Below, in pieces: positions 8,690-17,609 of a DNA stretch of 64,000 nucleotides. The stretch comes from Bacteroidota bacterium (lineage in GTDB: Bacteria; Bacteroidota; Bacteroidia; Chitinophagales; BACL12), in contig JADJJZ010000003.1 in assembly GCA_016706255.1 (NCBI GenBank), positions 1 to 64,000 on the forward strand. Reading direction: 5' to 3'. The position numbers and the translations under genes are program-made. The notes beneath the pieces were generated by a model. That model made no database searches, had not been told where the DNA came from, and was given only the letters and a program-made list of their open reading frames with translations. How positions within the stretch are numbered: position 1 is the first letter of the stretch; every line of letters starts with the position of its first letter.

Positions 8690-9836
8690 ACATAAATTAC
8701 ATATCGAAAAAGGTGGTTACATAAGTAAAGATTTAATGCTTGCTTATTTAAACGGTAATTTGTCGGATGCAGAAAAATTGCATGTTGAACAATTAATTGC
8801 CGGCGATGCATTTTTAGCCGATGCAATTGAAGGATTGCGCGGTGCAGATACTATTCAGATAGAACAAACCCTGAATACCATTTATAAAAATGTAGACACT
8901 GCAACCGGTGAACGCAAACCATTTACTATTTCTGCAGCAATAAGAAAATATGCAGCAGCAGCTATGATTCTGGTGTTTTTTGGTGTTACCTTTTTAATTA
9001 TGAACCGCTTAAATAAGTCGACCCAGGATGCAGATATTGCACTGGAGCCGGATATCGAAAATAAAATTAATAGTACCGAAGTTAATGACGGAATGGGTGC
9101 CGGCGATACACAAATAATTGAAAATACCACTCCGGCAACATCAAAAAATAATGCTGATGAAATTACTAAAGTTCAAGCACAACAAATTCCGGTTAAATCT
9201 ATTACTATTGAAAATGAAGGGTATGATGAAATTGCTTTAAATAAAGTAAGTGTTAATGAAGAAGTAGTTCAAGCTCCTACTGCTACCAGTCAACAAGAAG
9301 ATTTATTTTCCGATAAGGCTGAACTGGATGATGCAAAAGATGAAGTGGTAACCACTTTATCCGGTGCATCAGATGGTGTATCCTACTCTTATACAACCGG
9401 TCCTGTGGTAATTGGTGAAGTTTTAACTGATACCGAAGCTGTTAAATTTGAATCAAAACAAGATAAAAAATCAAGTGGAAAAGTAACACCTGCAACAACT
9501 GCTGATTATGATGTTGCAATTACAGATTCTGTATCTGTTATTGTAGATAAAAAACCGGAGTATCCGGGAGGACTTGATGCACTCAATAAATATTTAGCAA
9601 ATAAAATTGATCTCAGTAAAGTTGAAACATTTAATGGTACTTTATATGTAAGTTTTTCGCTGGATGCAAGTGGTAATGTATATGGTGCTGTAATTACAAC
9701 AAGTATAAATGCCACCGTTGATGCTGCGGTTTTAAAAGCTATTCAGGGCATGCCAAAATGGAAGCCTGCAAGGAAAAATAATAAAACTGTTGGTGTGCAA
9801 TTAAATATGCCAATTTATTTTACCAAAACGCCATAA
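8682..9836 (+). CDS. Anti-sigma-like membrane protein with C-terminal TonB domain
   Basis: 384 residues. The cytoplasmic N-terminus (LMLAYLNGNLSDAEKLHVEQ, ADAIEGL) has the pattern of Bacteroidota anti-sigma factors. One transmembrane helix follows at about residues 88-107 (AAAAMILVFFGVTFLIM). A long acidic, low-complexity periplasmic linker spans about 110-280. The last ~95 residues form a TonB C-terminal domain (KPEYPGGLDALNKYLANKI, GTLYVSFSLDASGNVYGA, KAIQGMPKWKPA). It probably holds the upstream sigma factor and senses a periplasmic or outer-membrane event through the TonB-like part; no ExbB/ExbD is nearby. It overlaps the sigma gene by 8 nt. Confidence 0.8.
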   Translation: MSEHKLHIEKGGYISKDLMLAYLNGNLSDAEKLHVEQLIAGDAFLADAIEGLRGADTIQIEQTLNTIYKNVDTATGERKPFTISAAIRKYAAAAMILVFFGVTFLIMNRLNKSTQDADIALEPDIENKINSTEVNDGMGAGDTQIIENTTPATSKNNADEITKVQAQQIPVKSITIENEGYDEIALNKVSVNEEVVQAPTATSQQEDLFSDKAELDDAKDEVVTTLSGASDGVSYSYTTGPVVIGEVLTDTEAVKFESKQDKKSSGKVTPATTADYDVAITDSVSVIVDKKPEYPGGLDALNKYLANKIDLSKVETFNGTLYVSFSLDASGNVYGAVITTSINATVDAAVLKAIQGMPKWKPARKNNKTVGVQLNMPIYFTKTP

Positions 9837-9860
9837 ATTATTACCTTTAGTGTGTTCACC

Positions 9861-10793
9861 ATGCACCCTAAAGTAAAACTCATAATAAGTCTGCTCGTTT
9901 TTGTAATTACAATTTGTATTACTGCTGATATTGTATTTACCCGATACTTTACAAAAACAAATCCCGTTGCAGAATCAAACAAAATTTATCGTTTAGCGGA
10001 ACAAAATTATCCGGATGAAATCCCCATTTTCGGGACTTCCAGAGCAGAAAAAGGATACTATTGTGATGCCATAGATTCGCATTGTTATAATTATGGATTC
10101 CCCAACCAGAGTTTTGATATAACTGCCTTGCTTTTGCAATTTGAGTTGGCAAAAAATAAAACAACGCCTATTTTAATTGATGTGCATCACGATTTTTTTC
10201 AGCATGATGCGAAAGTCAATATTAATTTAAATACGTATTTACCATTTGTAAATTCAAATGCGGCAGTTACCACTTTTTTACAAGAAAACAACCGATTAAA
10301 GCCTTACCATTATATACCCGGAACCCGTTATTTCGGTGCATATACCACTTACCTGGAACCGATAGTTGAAAATAAATTTGGCATAGGCAAGGCGGTTTAC
10401 GTTAAAGGAAGTGTACTAGATACAAAAAAAGGTGATGGCAGTGCAATTCAAAAAAGAATTCAAACGCGTTTGGAAAAGAAATTACAATTTGAACTAATAC
10501 CTGAAAAAGATAGCGTATTGCAAAGTTTAATTCAATTACATCCAAATCGAAAATTTGTTTTTGTGGTTAGCCCTTATCACTGGAGTGCTAAATCAACTGT
10601 TGCCAATTTTGATGAGCTGTTAAGTTATTTCAAAAGTTTAGAAACTAAATTCCCGAATGTACGTTTTATTTATTTTAATACCGATAATTATGATGACAGT
10701 TACTTTAAGGATACAGTGCATCTAAATGAAACAGGAGCTCAAGTATTTTCTGCAGAATTACATAATCAGTTAAAGGAAAAGGGGATTCTTTAA
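9861..10793 (+). CDS. Membrane-anchored SGNH hydrolase-like protein
   Basis: 310 residues from the ATG at 9861; an in-frame GTG lies nine bases upstream. An N-terminal signal anchor (LIISLLVFVITICITADIVF) places the rest in the periplasm. FGTSRAEKGY resembles SGNH block I with its nucleophilic Ser, and DTVHLNETGAQVF near the C-terminus fits the block V Asp-x-x-His. Proteins of this shape occur with acyl transfer to cell-surface polymers, but no membrane O-acyltransferase (MBOAT) gene is adjacent, so the substrate is unknown. Its 3' end overlaps by 4 nt the end of the convergent acyl-CoA ligase gene. Confidence 0.65.
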   Translation: MHPKVKLIISLLVFVITICITADIVFTRYFTKTNPVAESNKIYRLAEQNYPDEIPIFGTSRAEKGYYCDAIDSHCYNYGFPNQSFDITALLLQFELAKNKTTPILIDVHHDFFQHDAKVNINLNTYLPFVNSNAAVTTFLQENNRLKPYHYIPGTRYFGAYTTYLEPIVENKFGIGKAVYVKGSVLDTKKGDGSAIQKRIQTRLEKKLQFELIPEKDSVLQSLIQLHPNRKFVFVVSPYHWSAKSTVANFDELLSYFKSLETKFPNVRFIYFNTDNYDDSYFKDTVHLNETGAQVFSAELHNQLKEKGIL

Positions 10794-12313
10794 TTTCTTC
10801 CGGCCATATCTTCTTCCCGCATCAAACGTTTTAAAACTTTTCCGGATGGGCTTTTTGCCAATGTTGTCACGAAATGAAAAACACTTGGAACTTTAAAAGG
10901 TGCAAGATTTTTTTTGCAATGATTTAATATATCTAATTCAGTTGCTGATGCGTTTTTCTTTAATACTATTCTGGCTCTTACTTTTTCTTCACTTAAACTA
11001 TCGGGAATTCCATAAACAGCAACTTCTTCAACATAGGGTAATTCCAAAATAATATTTTCCACCTCGCTCGGATATACATTTTCGCCTTTAACAATAACCA
11101 TATCTTTTATCCGGTCAACTATGTAGTATAATCCGTTTTCATCGCACATGCCAACATCACCGGTATAAAACCATCCATCCTGTAAAACACTTGCTGTTAA
11201 CTCGGGTTTGTTATAATAGCCTAACATTACATTCGGGCCTTTTACTGCTATCTCGCCCAAAATATTTGGCTCAACAATACGATGTTCACCATCGCATATT
11301 TTAATTTGCACATTGGCAACAGGTATTCCAATACTTCCGGGAAAATATTTCCCTCTAGGCACATAACTGGCAAATGGCGACGTTTCAGTTAAACCATAAC
11401 CTTGGTAAATTGGTCTGTTAAAACGATTTTCCCAACTGATTTCTGTTTCTAATGCTAATTTGGATGCGGCGGAAAAAAAGTAAGTTGTATTATCAAAAAC
11501 AGTATCCTCAGTTAATTCCTTTAATAATAAATTATAAATAAAAGGAACTGCAAAAAACAAAGTGATATTATCTTCCTTTAAAATTTGAATTAAGGCCGGT
11601 AATGAAAATTTTCGCATGATGAACATGGATGCTCCGGCGCTGGTAATACAATTTAAAATGGCATTTAATCCAAAACAATGTGATAATGGCAAAAACAATA
11701 CAGTCCTGTCGTTTGAATTGATTTCATAACAGGTTTTTGCTGCCTCCATATTAGTTCTGATATTATTATGCGATAACAAAACGCCTTTAGCTAAACCGGT
11801 AGTTCCGGACGAATACAAAATTCCCAGCGGGTCATCGGGAAGTACTTCAACAATATTATTTGATGTTGCAGTTTCAGGTATAAAAGTCCATGAGCCTGTT
11901 TCAACTAATTCATTATCTTCAATTATCAATGATGGTCCCTCAAATAATACCTCTCCGGCAAGATTATCTAATACCGATTTATGTTGAATAAAAAACACGG
12001 GTTTACAATCCTCAATAATTTCTTTTACCTCTCTTGCTTTTAGTGTAAAACCAACCGGAACAATTACTGCGCCTAATCGGATTACTGCATTATAAAAGAG
12101 TATGAAATCAATCGAGTTCAGCATTTGTGTAACAACGCGGTCACCTTTTTTAATACCCTTTTGTTGTAATAGGGAAGTACAACGTTGCACCAGGTTTTCA
12201 GTATTACCATAAGTAAAATCAATACCCTGGTCTGTAATAAAACAATTATTTGCGTTTATTATACTTTGTTCCTGTATTAATGTACTGATATTCATAGCTT
12301 GCGTTTCAGTCAT
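10790..12313 (-). CDS. Acyl-CoA ligase / AMP-forming synthetase (cluster ligase 2)
   Basis: 507 residues, class I adenylate-forming fold. The AMP-binding P-loop reads YSSGTTGLAKGVLLSHNNI at about residue 170. Further motifs are YQGYGLTETSPFASY, GWFYTGDVG and the C-terminal PSGKVLKRL with the catalytic lysine. Such enzymes activate carboxylic acids as acyl-AMP and then acyl-CoA or acyl-ACP. The start overlaps the ammonia-lyase stop by 8 nt (ATGACTGA), so the two proteins are coupled, and I infer cinnamate or a related aryl acid as substrate. It is the last gene of the operon. A fatty-acid substrate cannot be excluded from sequence. Confidence 0.85.
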   Translation of the reverse strand: MTETQAMNISTLIQEQSIINANNCFITDQGIDFTYGNTENLVQRCTSLLQQKGIKKGDRVVTQMLNSIDFILFYNAVIRLGAVIVPVGFTLKAREVKEIIEDCKPVFFIQHKSVLDNLAGEVLFEGPSLIIEDNELVETGSWTFIPETATSNNIVEVLPDDPLGILYSSGTTGLAKGVLLSHNNIRTNMEAAKTCYEINSNDRTVLFLPLSHCFGLNAILNCITSAGASMFIMRKFSLPALIQILKEDNITLFFAVPFIYNLLLKELTEDTVFDNTTYFFSAASKLALETEISWENRFNRPIYQGYGLTETSPFASYVPRGKYFPGSIGIPVANVQIKICDGEHRIVEPNILGEIAVKGPNVMLGYYNKPELTASVLQDGWFYTGDVGMCDENGLYYIVDRIKDMVIVKGENVYPSEVENIILELPYVEEVAVYGIPDSLSEEKVRARIVLKKNASATELDILNHCKKNLAPFKVPSVFHFVTTLAKSPSGKVLKRLMREEDMAGRN

Positions 12314-13988
12314 TATAATAGCATTGCAAATTATCCATTAATGTTTCCGCTGCGTCACACAACAAACCATTATTTACAATATCGTGATCAATTAACTCAA
12401 TAAATTCATCCATTGGAAATCCATTGTCGTTATAAACCAATGGTAAATTAGGATCAAGGTTTTTATTACAGATTGAGCGTATTGCATGATAGGTTTTGCG
12501 GGTTGCTGCTGATAAATAATCATCTGCATTTATAGCACCCGCATTTTTTAGAATACGCAAATCAACAGCTTGCACTGCAAATATGAGCGAAATGGCAATA
12601 TATTTTCTGAATAATTCAATCGATTTTTTTGTCAGCATGGATGAATTAAATCCCTGACTATTAATATTTTGATTAAACTGTTCGGCATGTGTCGGGAATT
12701 TATCTGCAATGGAATTACCATAAAATAATAACAAAGGCATAATCGAATTTCCTGAAATTTGTAATCCTTTTAAGCCCATGTTCACGCGGTTTCCGGCATT
12801 TCCTGAAAGTGAGGATGGTAATCCACCATTAAATTCCGGCATCACCAACATGGCAATTTGCGCATCAAGATGTTTGGCAATTAATCCGATATAATTACGC
12901 ACCTGGTCCATTCCGATAGCAATATACTCGCCTAAAAAGTTACCACCATGCATAATCCGGAAGTTTTCGATATCGATAAGCGGATTATCGGTTACAGCAT
13001 TGGCTTCTATTTCAACATTTTTGGTAACAGTTTTAAATCCGTCAATTACAGGTCCTAAAAATTGCGGAATACAACGAATACTATATCTATCCTGATACAA
13101 TTTATTTTCATCATTTATTACATCACCGTTTTTGCGAATCAATTTTGAACCGTCAAGTAATTCATTAATTTTTTCGGCAATAAATATTTGACCTGCATGT
13201 GGTTTGTGTTGATGTGTAAATTCATCGAACGGCTGAATAGATGCATTTAGTGCCTGCATCATCAGCGCATGTGCGTGCAGTGATAATGCAAATAATTTAT
13301 TTAACTCAACCATGTTTACTGATGCAATACCTGTTAACATAGCAGTACTGTTTACTAATGCAAGTCCTTCTTTGGGATGTAATTTAATGCGCTCCAGGTT
13401 AAATCTCGCAATTATTTCATTCAAGCCCCTTTGCTCACCTAAATAACTTACGTTGAAACAATCGGCTAATCCGATAACAGCACCGGCTACTGAGGCTAAT
13501 GGCACGAGGTCGCCACTGGCGCCAATTGATCCTAACTCGCGAACGCGTGGTGTTATGTTGTTATTAATAAAAAAGGCATATCGCTCAATAATTTCAAAAC
13601 GAATTCCGCTCACGCCTTTTAACAATGCATTCATTAAAATAACCATTGCCGCGCGCACATATACATCATCCAAATAATCGCCGGCTCCTGATTTTAAAAA
13701 GAATAACAAATTAGTTTGCAGTTGTTGTGTTTCTTCGTGGGACAATAATTGGTTGGCCATTCCGCCAAACGGTGTGTTTACCCCATAAATGGGTTTACCG
13801 TTTAGGGCACTGTGCTGGATGTAATCATAACTCTGTTGGATTTTTTCCAAAATAGCCGGATCGGTGGGTAATACCACACCGGATTTGTTTTGAGCAATTG
13901 TTACAATTTTCTGAATTGTAAGATAATCGCCTTGTACAGGGACTTTTGCCATTGCTGGCTTTAAGTGTTTAGATGCCGGGTTGCGCAT
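12306..13988 (-). CDS. Aromatic amino acid ammonia-lyase, probably phenylalanine-specific
   Basis: 560 residues of the MIO ammonia-lyase family (HAL/PAL/TAL), which remove ammonia from an amino acid to give an aryl-acrylate. The self-forming MIO triad Ala157-Ser158-Gly159 is in SIGASGDLVPLA, and the catalytic Tyr68 in PIYGVNTPFGG. The substrate-selecting pair, His-Leu in Rhodobacter TAL (His89-Leu90), aligns with Phe97-Leu98 here (NLLFFLKSG). In that enzyme His-to-Phe change favours phenylalanine over tyrosine, so I infer cinnamate as product. No hut genes are nearby, which argues against histidine degradation. It sits 93 nt after the carboxylase/reductase gene and overlaps the next ligase by 8 nt. 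An aminomutase is the main alternative. Confidence 0.85.
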   Translation of the reverse strand: MRNPASKHLKPAMAKVPVQGDYLTIQKIVTIAQNKSGVVLPTDPAILEKIQQSYDYIQHSALNGKPIYGVNTPFGGMANQLLSHEETQQLQTNLLFFLKSGAGDYLDDVYVRAAMVILMNALLKGVSGIRFEIIERYAFFINNNITPRVRELGSIGASGDLVPLASVAGAVIGLADCFNVSYLGEQRGLNEIIARFNLERIKLHPKEGLALVNSTAMLTGIASVNMVELNKLFALSLHAHALMMQALNASIQPFDEFTHQHKPHAGQIFIAEKINELLDGSKLIRKNGDVINDENKLYQDRYSIRCIPQFLGPVIDGFKTVTKNVEIEANAVTDNPLIDIENFRIMHGGNFLGEYIAIGMDQVRNYIGLIAKHLDAQIAMLVMPEFNGGLPSSLSGNAGNRVNMGLKGLQISGNSIMPLLLFYGNSIADKFPTHAEQFNQNINSQGFNSSMLTKKSIELFRKYIAISLIFAVQAVDLRILKNAGAINADDYLSAATRKTYHAIRSICNKNLDPNLPLVYNDNGFPMDEFIELIDHDIVNNGLLCDAAETLMDNLQCYYND

Positions 13989-14081
13989 AAGATGGTTTGA
14001 TGGGTGTGATGAAATGGGATTCTAAGTTAATAAATTATATATATGTTATTTGTTAAAATTTTTATTCAACATTATTTTAAA

Positions 14082-15296
14082 TTAATCATATCCTATTTTA
14101 ATGGCAATACTTCCTTGTGGATGTTTATTATCGTGCATTAATTGTAATGCAGTTGGTAATTCATGAAAAGAAAATGTTGCTCCTAAAACGGGATTAATAA
14201 TTTTTTTGATAATTAAATTATTCAGTGCAATACATTCTTCTAAATTAGCGTAATGCGAACCCTGAATACGTTTATTATTTAACCATAAATAGCGCAAGTC
14301 GAAGGTACCTGCATAACCCGTAGTTCCTGCACAAGTAACTACCATTCCATTTTTATCGCATACGTATAAAGATGTAGGAAATGTATCTTCACCCGGATGT
14401 TCGATGACAATTTTAGGTAATCGTCCGCCTGTTAAATTCAATAAATCCTTAAAAAAAGGTTTCACTTCGTTGCGCCATTTATCTTGTGTTTCAGGCAATA
14501 CATCGTTGCTGCCTATAGCACCCCAATGCGAATACTCAGAACGATTTAAAGCGAGTGCCCCCAATTCGTTACAAAACACCATTTTTTCGTGATTATTTAC
14601 TAGGGCTACCGGAATTGCACCGGCTGCTTTTACTAACTGAATTGCCATTGCACCTAAACCACCACTTCCACCCCAAATCAATACAACATCATTTTGTTTT
14701 AAGGTATGTGGTTCATAATGATTTAACATTCTGTATGCTGTAACGCCGCTTACCATATACACTGCAGCTGCATCCCAATTTAAATGATTTGGTTTTGGTA
14801 AACACTGAAAATATTTTACTTTACAAAATTGTGCATAGCTGCCGAAATTAGTTTCATATCCCCAAGCTCTAAACGATTTACTTATAGTAATATCACCACC
14901 TGATTTTACATATTCATCATTTTCATCATACCATCCACCTTGAATCACTACCGCATCACCAACATTAACATTTGTTACATTTTTCCCGATTTTATAAACA
15001 ATACCGGAACAATCGGAGCCCGGAATATAATAGGGTAAATTCGATTCATTTCTTTGCGCCATCAATGCCATCATATCAACAGGATATGCTCTTGCTGCCC
15101 AAACAGAATTATAATTTAATCCGGCAGCCATTACCGCAACCAACACTTCATTATCCGCTATTTCAGGCACAGGAACTACCTCTGCTTCAAAAGCAGTTTT
15201 AGGTTCGCCGTAACGATTAGCACGCAGTGTTTGTGCATACATTAGTTCTGGCACCTGACCTAACTCGGGTAATTTACCTATCGGGATTAATTCCAT
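14082..15296 (-). CDS. Crotonyl-CoA carboxylase/reductase (ECR) homologue
   Basis: 404 residues, medium-chain reductase fold. Beyond the general family it carries the carboxylating-reductase signature: AWGYETNFGSYAQF, MVSGVTAYRML, WGGSGGLGAMAIQL (NADPH site), IEHPGEDTFPTS, CAGTTGYAGTFDLRYLW and IQGSHYAN. The CO2-pocket residues described for the Kitasatospora enzyme (an Asn, a Phe-Glu pair, a His) appear as Asn61 in LNYNSVWAA, Tyr147-Glu148 and His348. ECRs turn a 2-enoyl-CoA plus CO2 and NADPH into a substituted malonyl-CoA. It is somewhat shorter than usual (about 430-450). Neighbours suggest cinnamoyl-CoA as substrate (inference). It overlaps the upstream ligase stop by one base (TAATG). 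No ethylmalonyl-CoA pathway genes are present. Confidence 0.85.
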   Translation of the reverse strand: MELIPIGKLPELGQVPELMYAQTLRANRYGEPKTAFEAEVVPVPEIADNEVLVAVMAAGLNYNSVWAARAYPVDMMALMAQRNESNLPYYIPGSDCSGIVYKIGKNVTNVNVGDAVVIQGGWYDENDEYVKSGGDITISKSFRAWGYETNFGSYAQFCKVKYFQCLPKPNHLNWDAAAVYMVSGVTAYRMLNHYEPHTLKQNDVVLIWGGSGGLGAMAIQLVKAAGAIPVALVNNHEKMVFCNELGALALNRSEYSHWGAIGSNDVLPETQDKWRNEVKPFFKDLLNLTGGRLPKIVIEHPGEDTFPTSLYVCDKNGMVVTCAGTTGYAGTFDLRYLWLNNKRIQGSHYANLEECIALNNLIIKKIINPVLGATFSFHELPTALQLMHDNKHPQGSIAIKIGYD

Positions 15297-16849
15297 TAGT
15301 TAATTCTTCTTTTTTTATCCTGCCAATATTTTTCACGCAATAATTTCCTTAATACTTTTCCGGTTGGGTTGCGCGGTAAAGTTTCAATTATTTCCAATAC
15401 CACCGGCAATTTATATTCGGGTAATTTATTTTTTGCCCAATTGCGCAATTCTGTATTTGTTAATACGCCGTCTTTTAGGACTGCAACTACACCAACAGCT
15501 TCACCATAAACATCATGTGGAACTCCAATTACAGCAACTTCTTTTATTTGCGGATGTAATAACAGATGTTGTTCAATTTCAGCAGGATAAATATTTTGCC
15601 CTTTCGATATGAGCATATCATTTTTTCTGTCTACCAGAAACAAATAACCTTCATGATTTAAAAAACCCATATCGCCGGTAATAAACCAACCATCAGAAGA
15701 AAATATTTTATCATTTTCCGGTTTTGGGTTTTTATATCCCATGGCTACAACATCACCTTTTAAACATACTTCGCCAATTGTTTCGACAGGTAATATATTA
15801 CCGTCATCATCAATAATTTTTACAGATACGCCATCATAAGGTGTTCCTGCAGAATTTAGTAAAGCTTTTAATTCCGGTTTATCAGCAACTAAAATGCGCA
15901 AGTGGTCGTCGAAACGCAGTGCAGTAGCAATACCGCTGGTTTCGGTTAATCCGTAACCTTGTGTGAAATTACATTTAAAAGTAGCGTAACAAATTTCAAG
16001 TTGCGCAGCTTCAATTGGCGAACCACCGTATTGAATATTTTGTAATGAAGATAAATTATACTGATGCACTTCTTCCATGCTACAAATAATCTTCATCATA
16101 ATTGGTGCTAAAAATGTATTCGTAATTTTGTATTTATCAATCAGGCGCATCACTTCAATCGGGTCAAACATTTTTAATAACACATTTGTGCATCCGGTAA
16201 AAATTCCGAATATAAAATAACCAATGCCCACAACAGCATACCATGGGCCCGCAACTAAATTTACTGATGCCGGTCCGAACAACGGTGTTTCGCTGCGCAA
16301 TGCATAATACATGGCAAAAACATTTTTATTGCTGAGCATTACACCTTTGGGATTTCCCGTTGTTCCGGAAGTATAAATTAATAATGCCTGATCATTCAAA
16401 TTTAATTGCGGAAGTAAATCAGGGTTAATTGTTTGTGTATTATGTATTTCGTTAAATAATGTTTTAATTTCAATTACTTTGCCTTTATAATCTTTCACCA
16501 CTTGGTTTGCAGTCTGTTCAAAAGCCTGTCCGTAACAAAACATTTTACTATCAGCATCGTCAATTATAAACCGCATTTCATCAGGGTTTAAGCGCCAGTT
16601 AATGGAAACCGGGATAATTCCTGCTAATAAACAACCATTTACAATATGTACATATTCAGCATTATTAATATCCAGCAAAGCAATATGCTCCCCTTGTTTA
16701 AATTCGTTTTGGTTCAACCATGCTGCAGCACGCAATGCATATGCATATATCTCAGCATACGTATACGAAACATCATTGCTGATTAAGGCAATTCGCTCTG
16801 CATGTGTATGCGCTCTGAATTTTAATATTTCGCTAAATAGTTGAATCAT
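15296..16849 (-). CDS. Acyl-CoA ligase (cluster ligase 1)
   Basis: 517 residues, class I adenylate-forming enzyme. P-loop YTSGTTGNPKGVMLS at about residue 160, FTQGYGLTETSGIAT, GWFITGDMGFL, the hinge DRKNDMLISKGQNIYP, and PTGKVLRKLLREKYW with the catalytic lysine at the C-terminus. It resembles fatty-acid and cinnamate/coumarate CoA ligases and is only moderately similar to the operon's other ligase, so the two probably take different acids, for example an aryl acid and an aliphatic acid. One base separates it from the SDR stop, and its stop codon overlaps the ATG of the carboxylase/reductase gene. It could also load the ACP directly. Confidence 0.85.
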   Translation of the reverse strand: MIQLFSEILKFRAHTHAERIALISNDVSYTYAEIYAYALRAAAWLNQNEFKQGEHIALLDINNAEYVHIVNGCLLAGIIPVSINWRLNPDEMRFIIDDADSKMFCYGQAFEQTANQVVKDYKGKVIEIKTLFNEIHNTQTINPDLLPQLNLNDQALLIYTSGTTGNPKGVMLSNKNVFAMYYALRSETPLFGPASVNLVAGPWYAVVGIGYFIFGIFTGCTNVLLKMFDPIEVMRLIDKYKITNTFLAPIMMKIICSMEEVHQYNLSSLQNIQYGGSPIEAAQLEICYATFKCNFTQGYGLTETSGIATALRFDDHLRILVADKPELKALLNSAGTPYDGVSVKIIDDDGNILPVETIGEVCLKGDVVAMGYKNPKPENDKIFSSDGWFITGDMGFLNHEGYLFLVDRKNDMLISKGQNIYPAEIEQHLLLHPQIKEVAVIGVPHDVYGEAVGVVAVLKDGVLTNTELRNWAKNKLPEYKLPVVLEIIETLPRNPTGKVLRKLLREKYWQDKKRRIN

Positions 16850-16850
16850 T

Positions 16851-17609
16851 TTAGTTAATATATTGCCAGGCTAAATGATTTCCTCCGTTAACGGGTAACG
16901 TAATTCCGGTTATAAATCCTGCCTGCGGCGATGCTAAAAAATTTACAGCAGCCGCTATATCATCCGGCGAACCAATTTTATGCATTACATTTTCTTTTTT
17001 TCTTTTTTCCATTTCTTCAGGGATATAATTTTGTAATACGGTTGGTGTTGCAATTAAACCCGGTGCAATAATATTTGCAGTAATATTATTTTTGCCTTCT
17101 TCACTAGCAAGGGTGCGTAAACAATTTTCCAATACCCCTTTTTGCATATTATAAACTGACATGCCCGGAACCCCTAAATGTGGCGACATGCTGCTGATTC
17201 CAATCCATCTTCCATATTGCTGATTGCGCTGGAATTGAATTACTTCAGGCATAATACAGAACAAATGTTTTATATTTTCAGTAATACTTTTTTCTTGTAT
17301 ACCTGCAGCAAGTTGTTGCAATTTTTTTCTGGGGGGATTAGAATTTAAGTTACATACTACAATATGTGGCATACCATTTTGTTGCAGGCATGCCAATAAT
17401 TTTTCGCACCCGGCATCAGAAATTAAATCGGCTTGCAGTGTAATATGTTTGGCATTATTTAGGGCAGATGAAATTTCATTTAAATGATGTTCATTTCTGC
17501 TAACGGCAATAATTTTATATCCTGCATCAGCAAGTTGCAATGCAATTGATTTGCCAATTCCGCTTCCGGCTCCGGTTATGAGTGCTGTATAATTGTTTTC
17601 TGTTTTCAT
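16851..17609 (-). CDS. Short-chain dehydrogenase/reductase (FabG-like)
   Basis: 252 residues. NADP-binding TGAGSGIGKSIA at about residue 13, catalytic Ser in IGISSMSPH, YNMQK as the YxxxK pair, and IAPGLIATPT after it: a complete classical SDR active site. The usual NNAG motif is replaced by CNLNSNP, which is unusual. In the operon it would reduce a 3-ketoacyl-ACP or -CoA made by the KAS III-like enzymes. The start overlaps the second synthase stop as ATGA. Other carbonyl substrates are possible. Confidence 0.82.
   Translation of the reverse strand: MKTENNYTALITGAGSGIGKSIALQLADAGYKIIAVSRNEHHLNEISSALNNAKHITLQADLISDAGCEKLLACLQQNGMPHIVVCNLNSNPPRKKLQQLAAGIQEKSITENIKHLFCIMPEVIQFQRNQQYGRWIGISSMSPHLGVPGMSVYNMQKGVLENCLRTLASEEGKNNITANIIAPGLIATPTVLQNYIPEEMEKRKKENVMHKIGSPDDIAAAVNFLASPQAGFITGITLPVNGGNHLAWQYIN

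Noticed and set aside
12306..15296. A promoter in the 93-nt gap between the reductase and ammonia-lyase genes
   Set aside because: AT-rich, but no TTTG-N18/19-TAnnTTTG pair was found on the minus strand.
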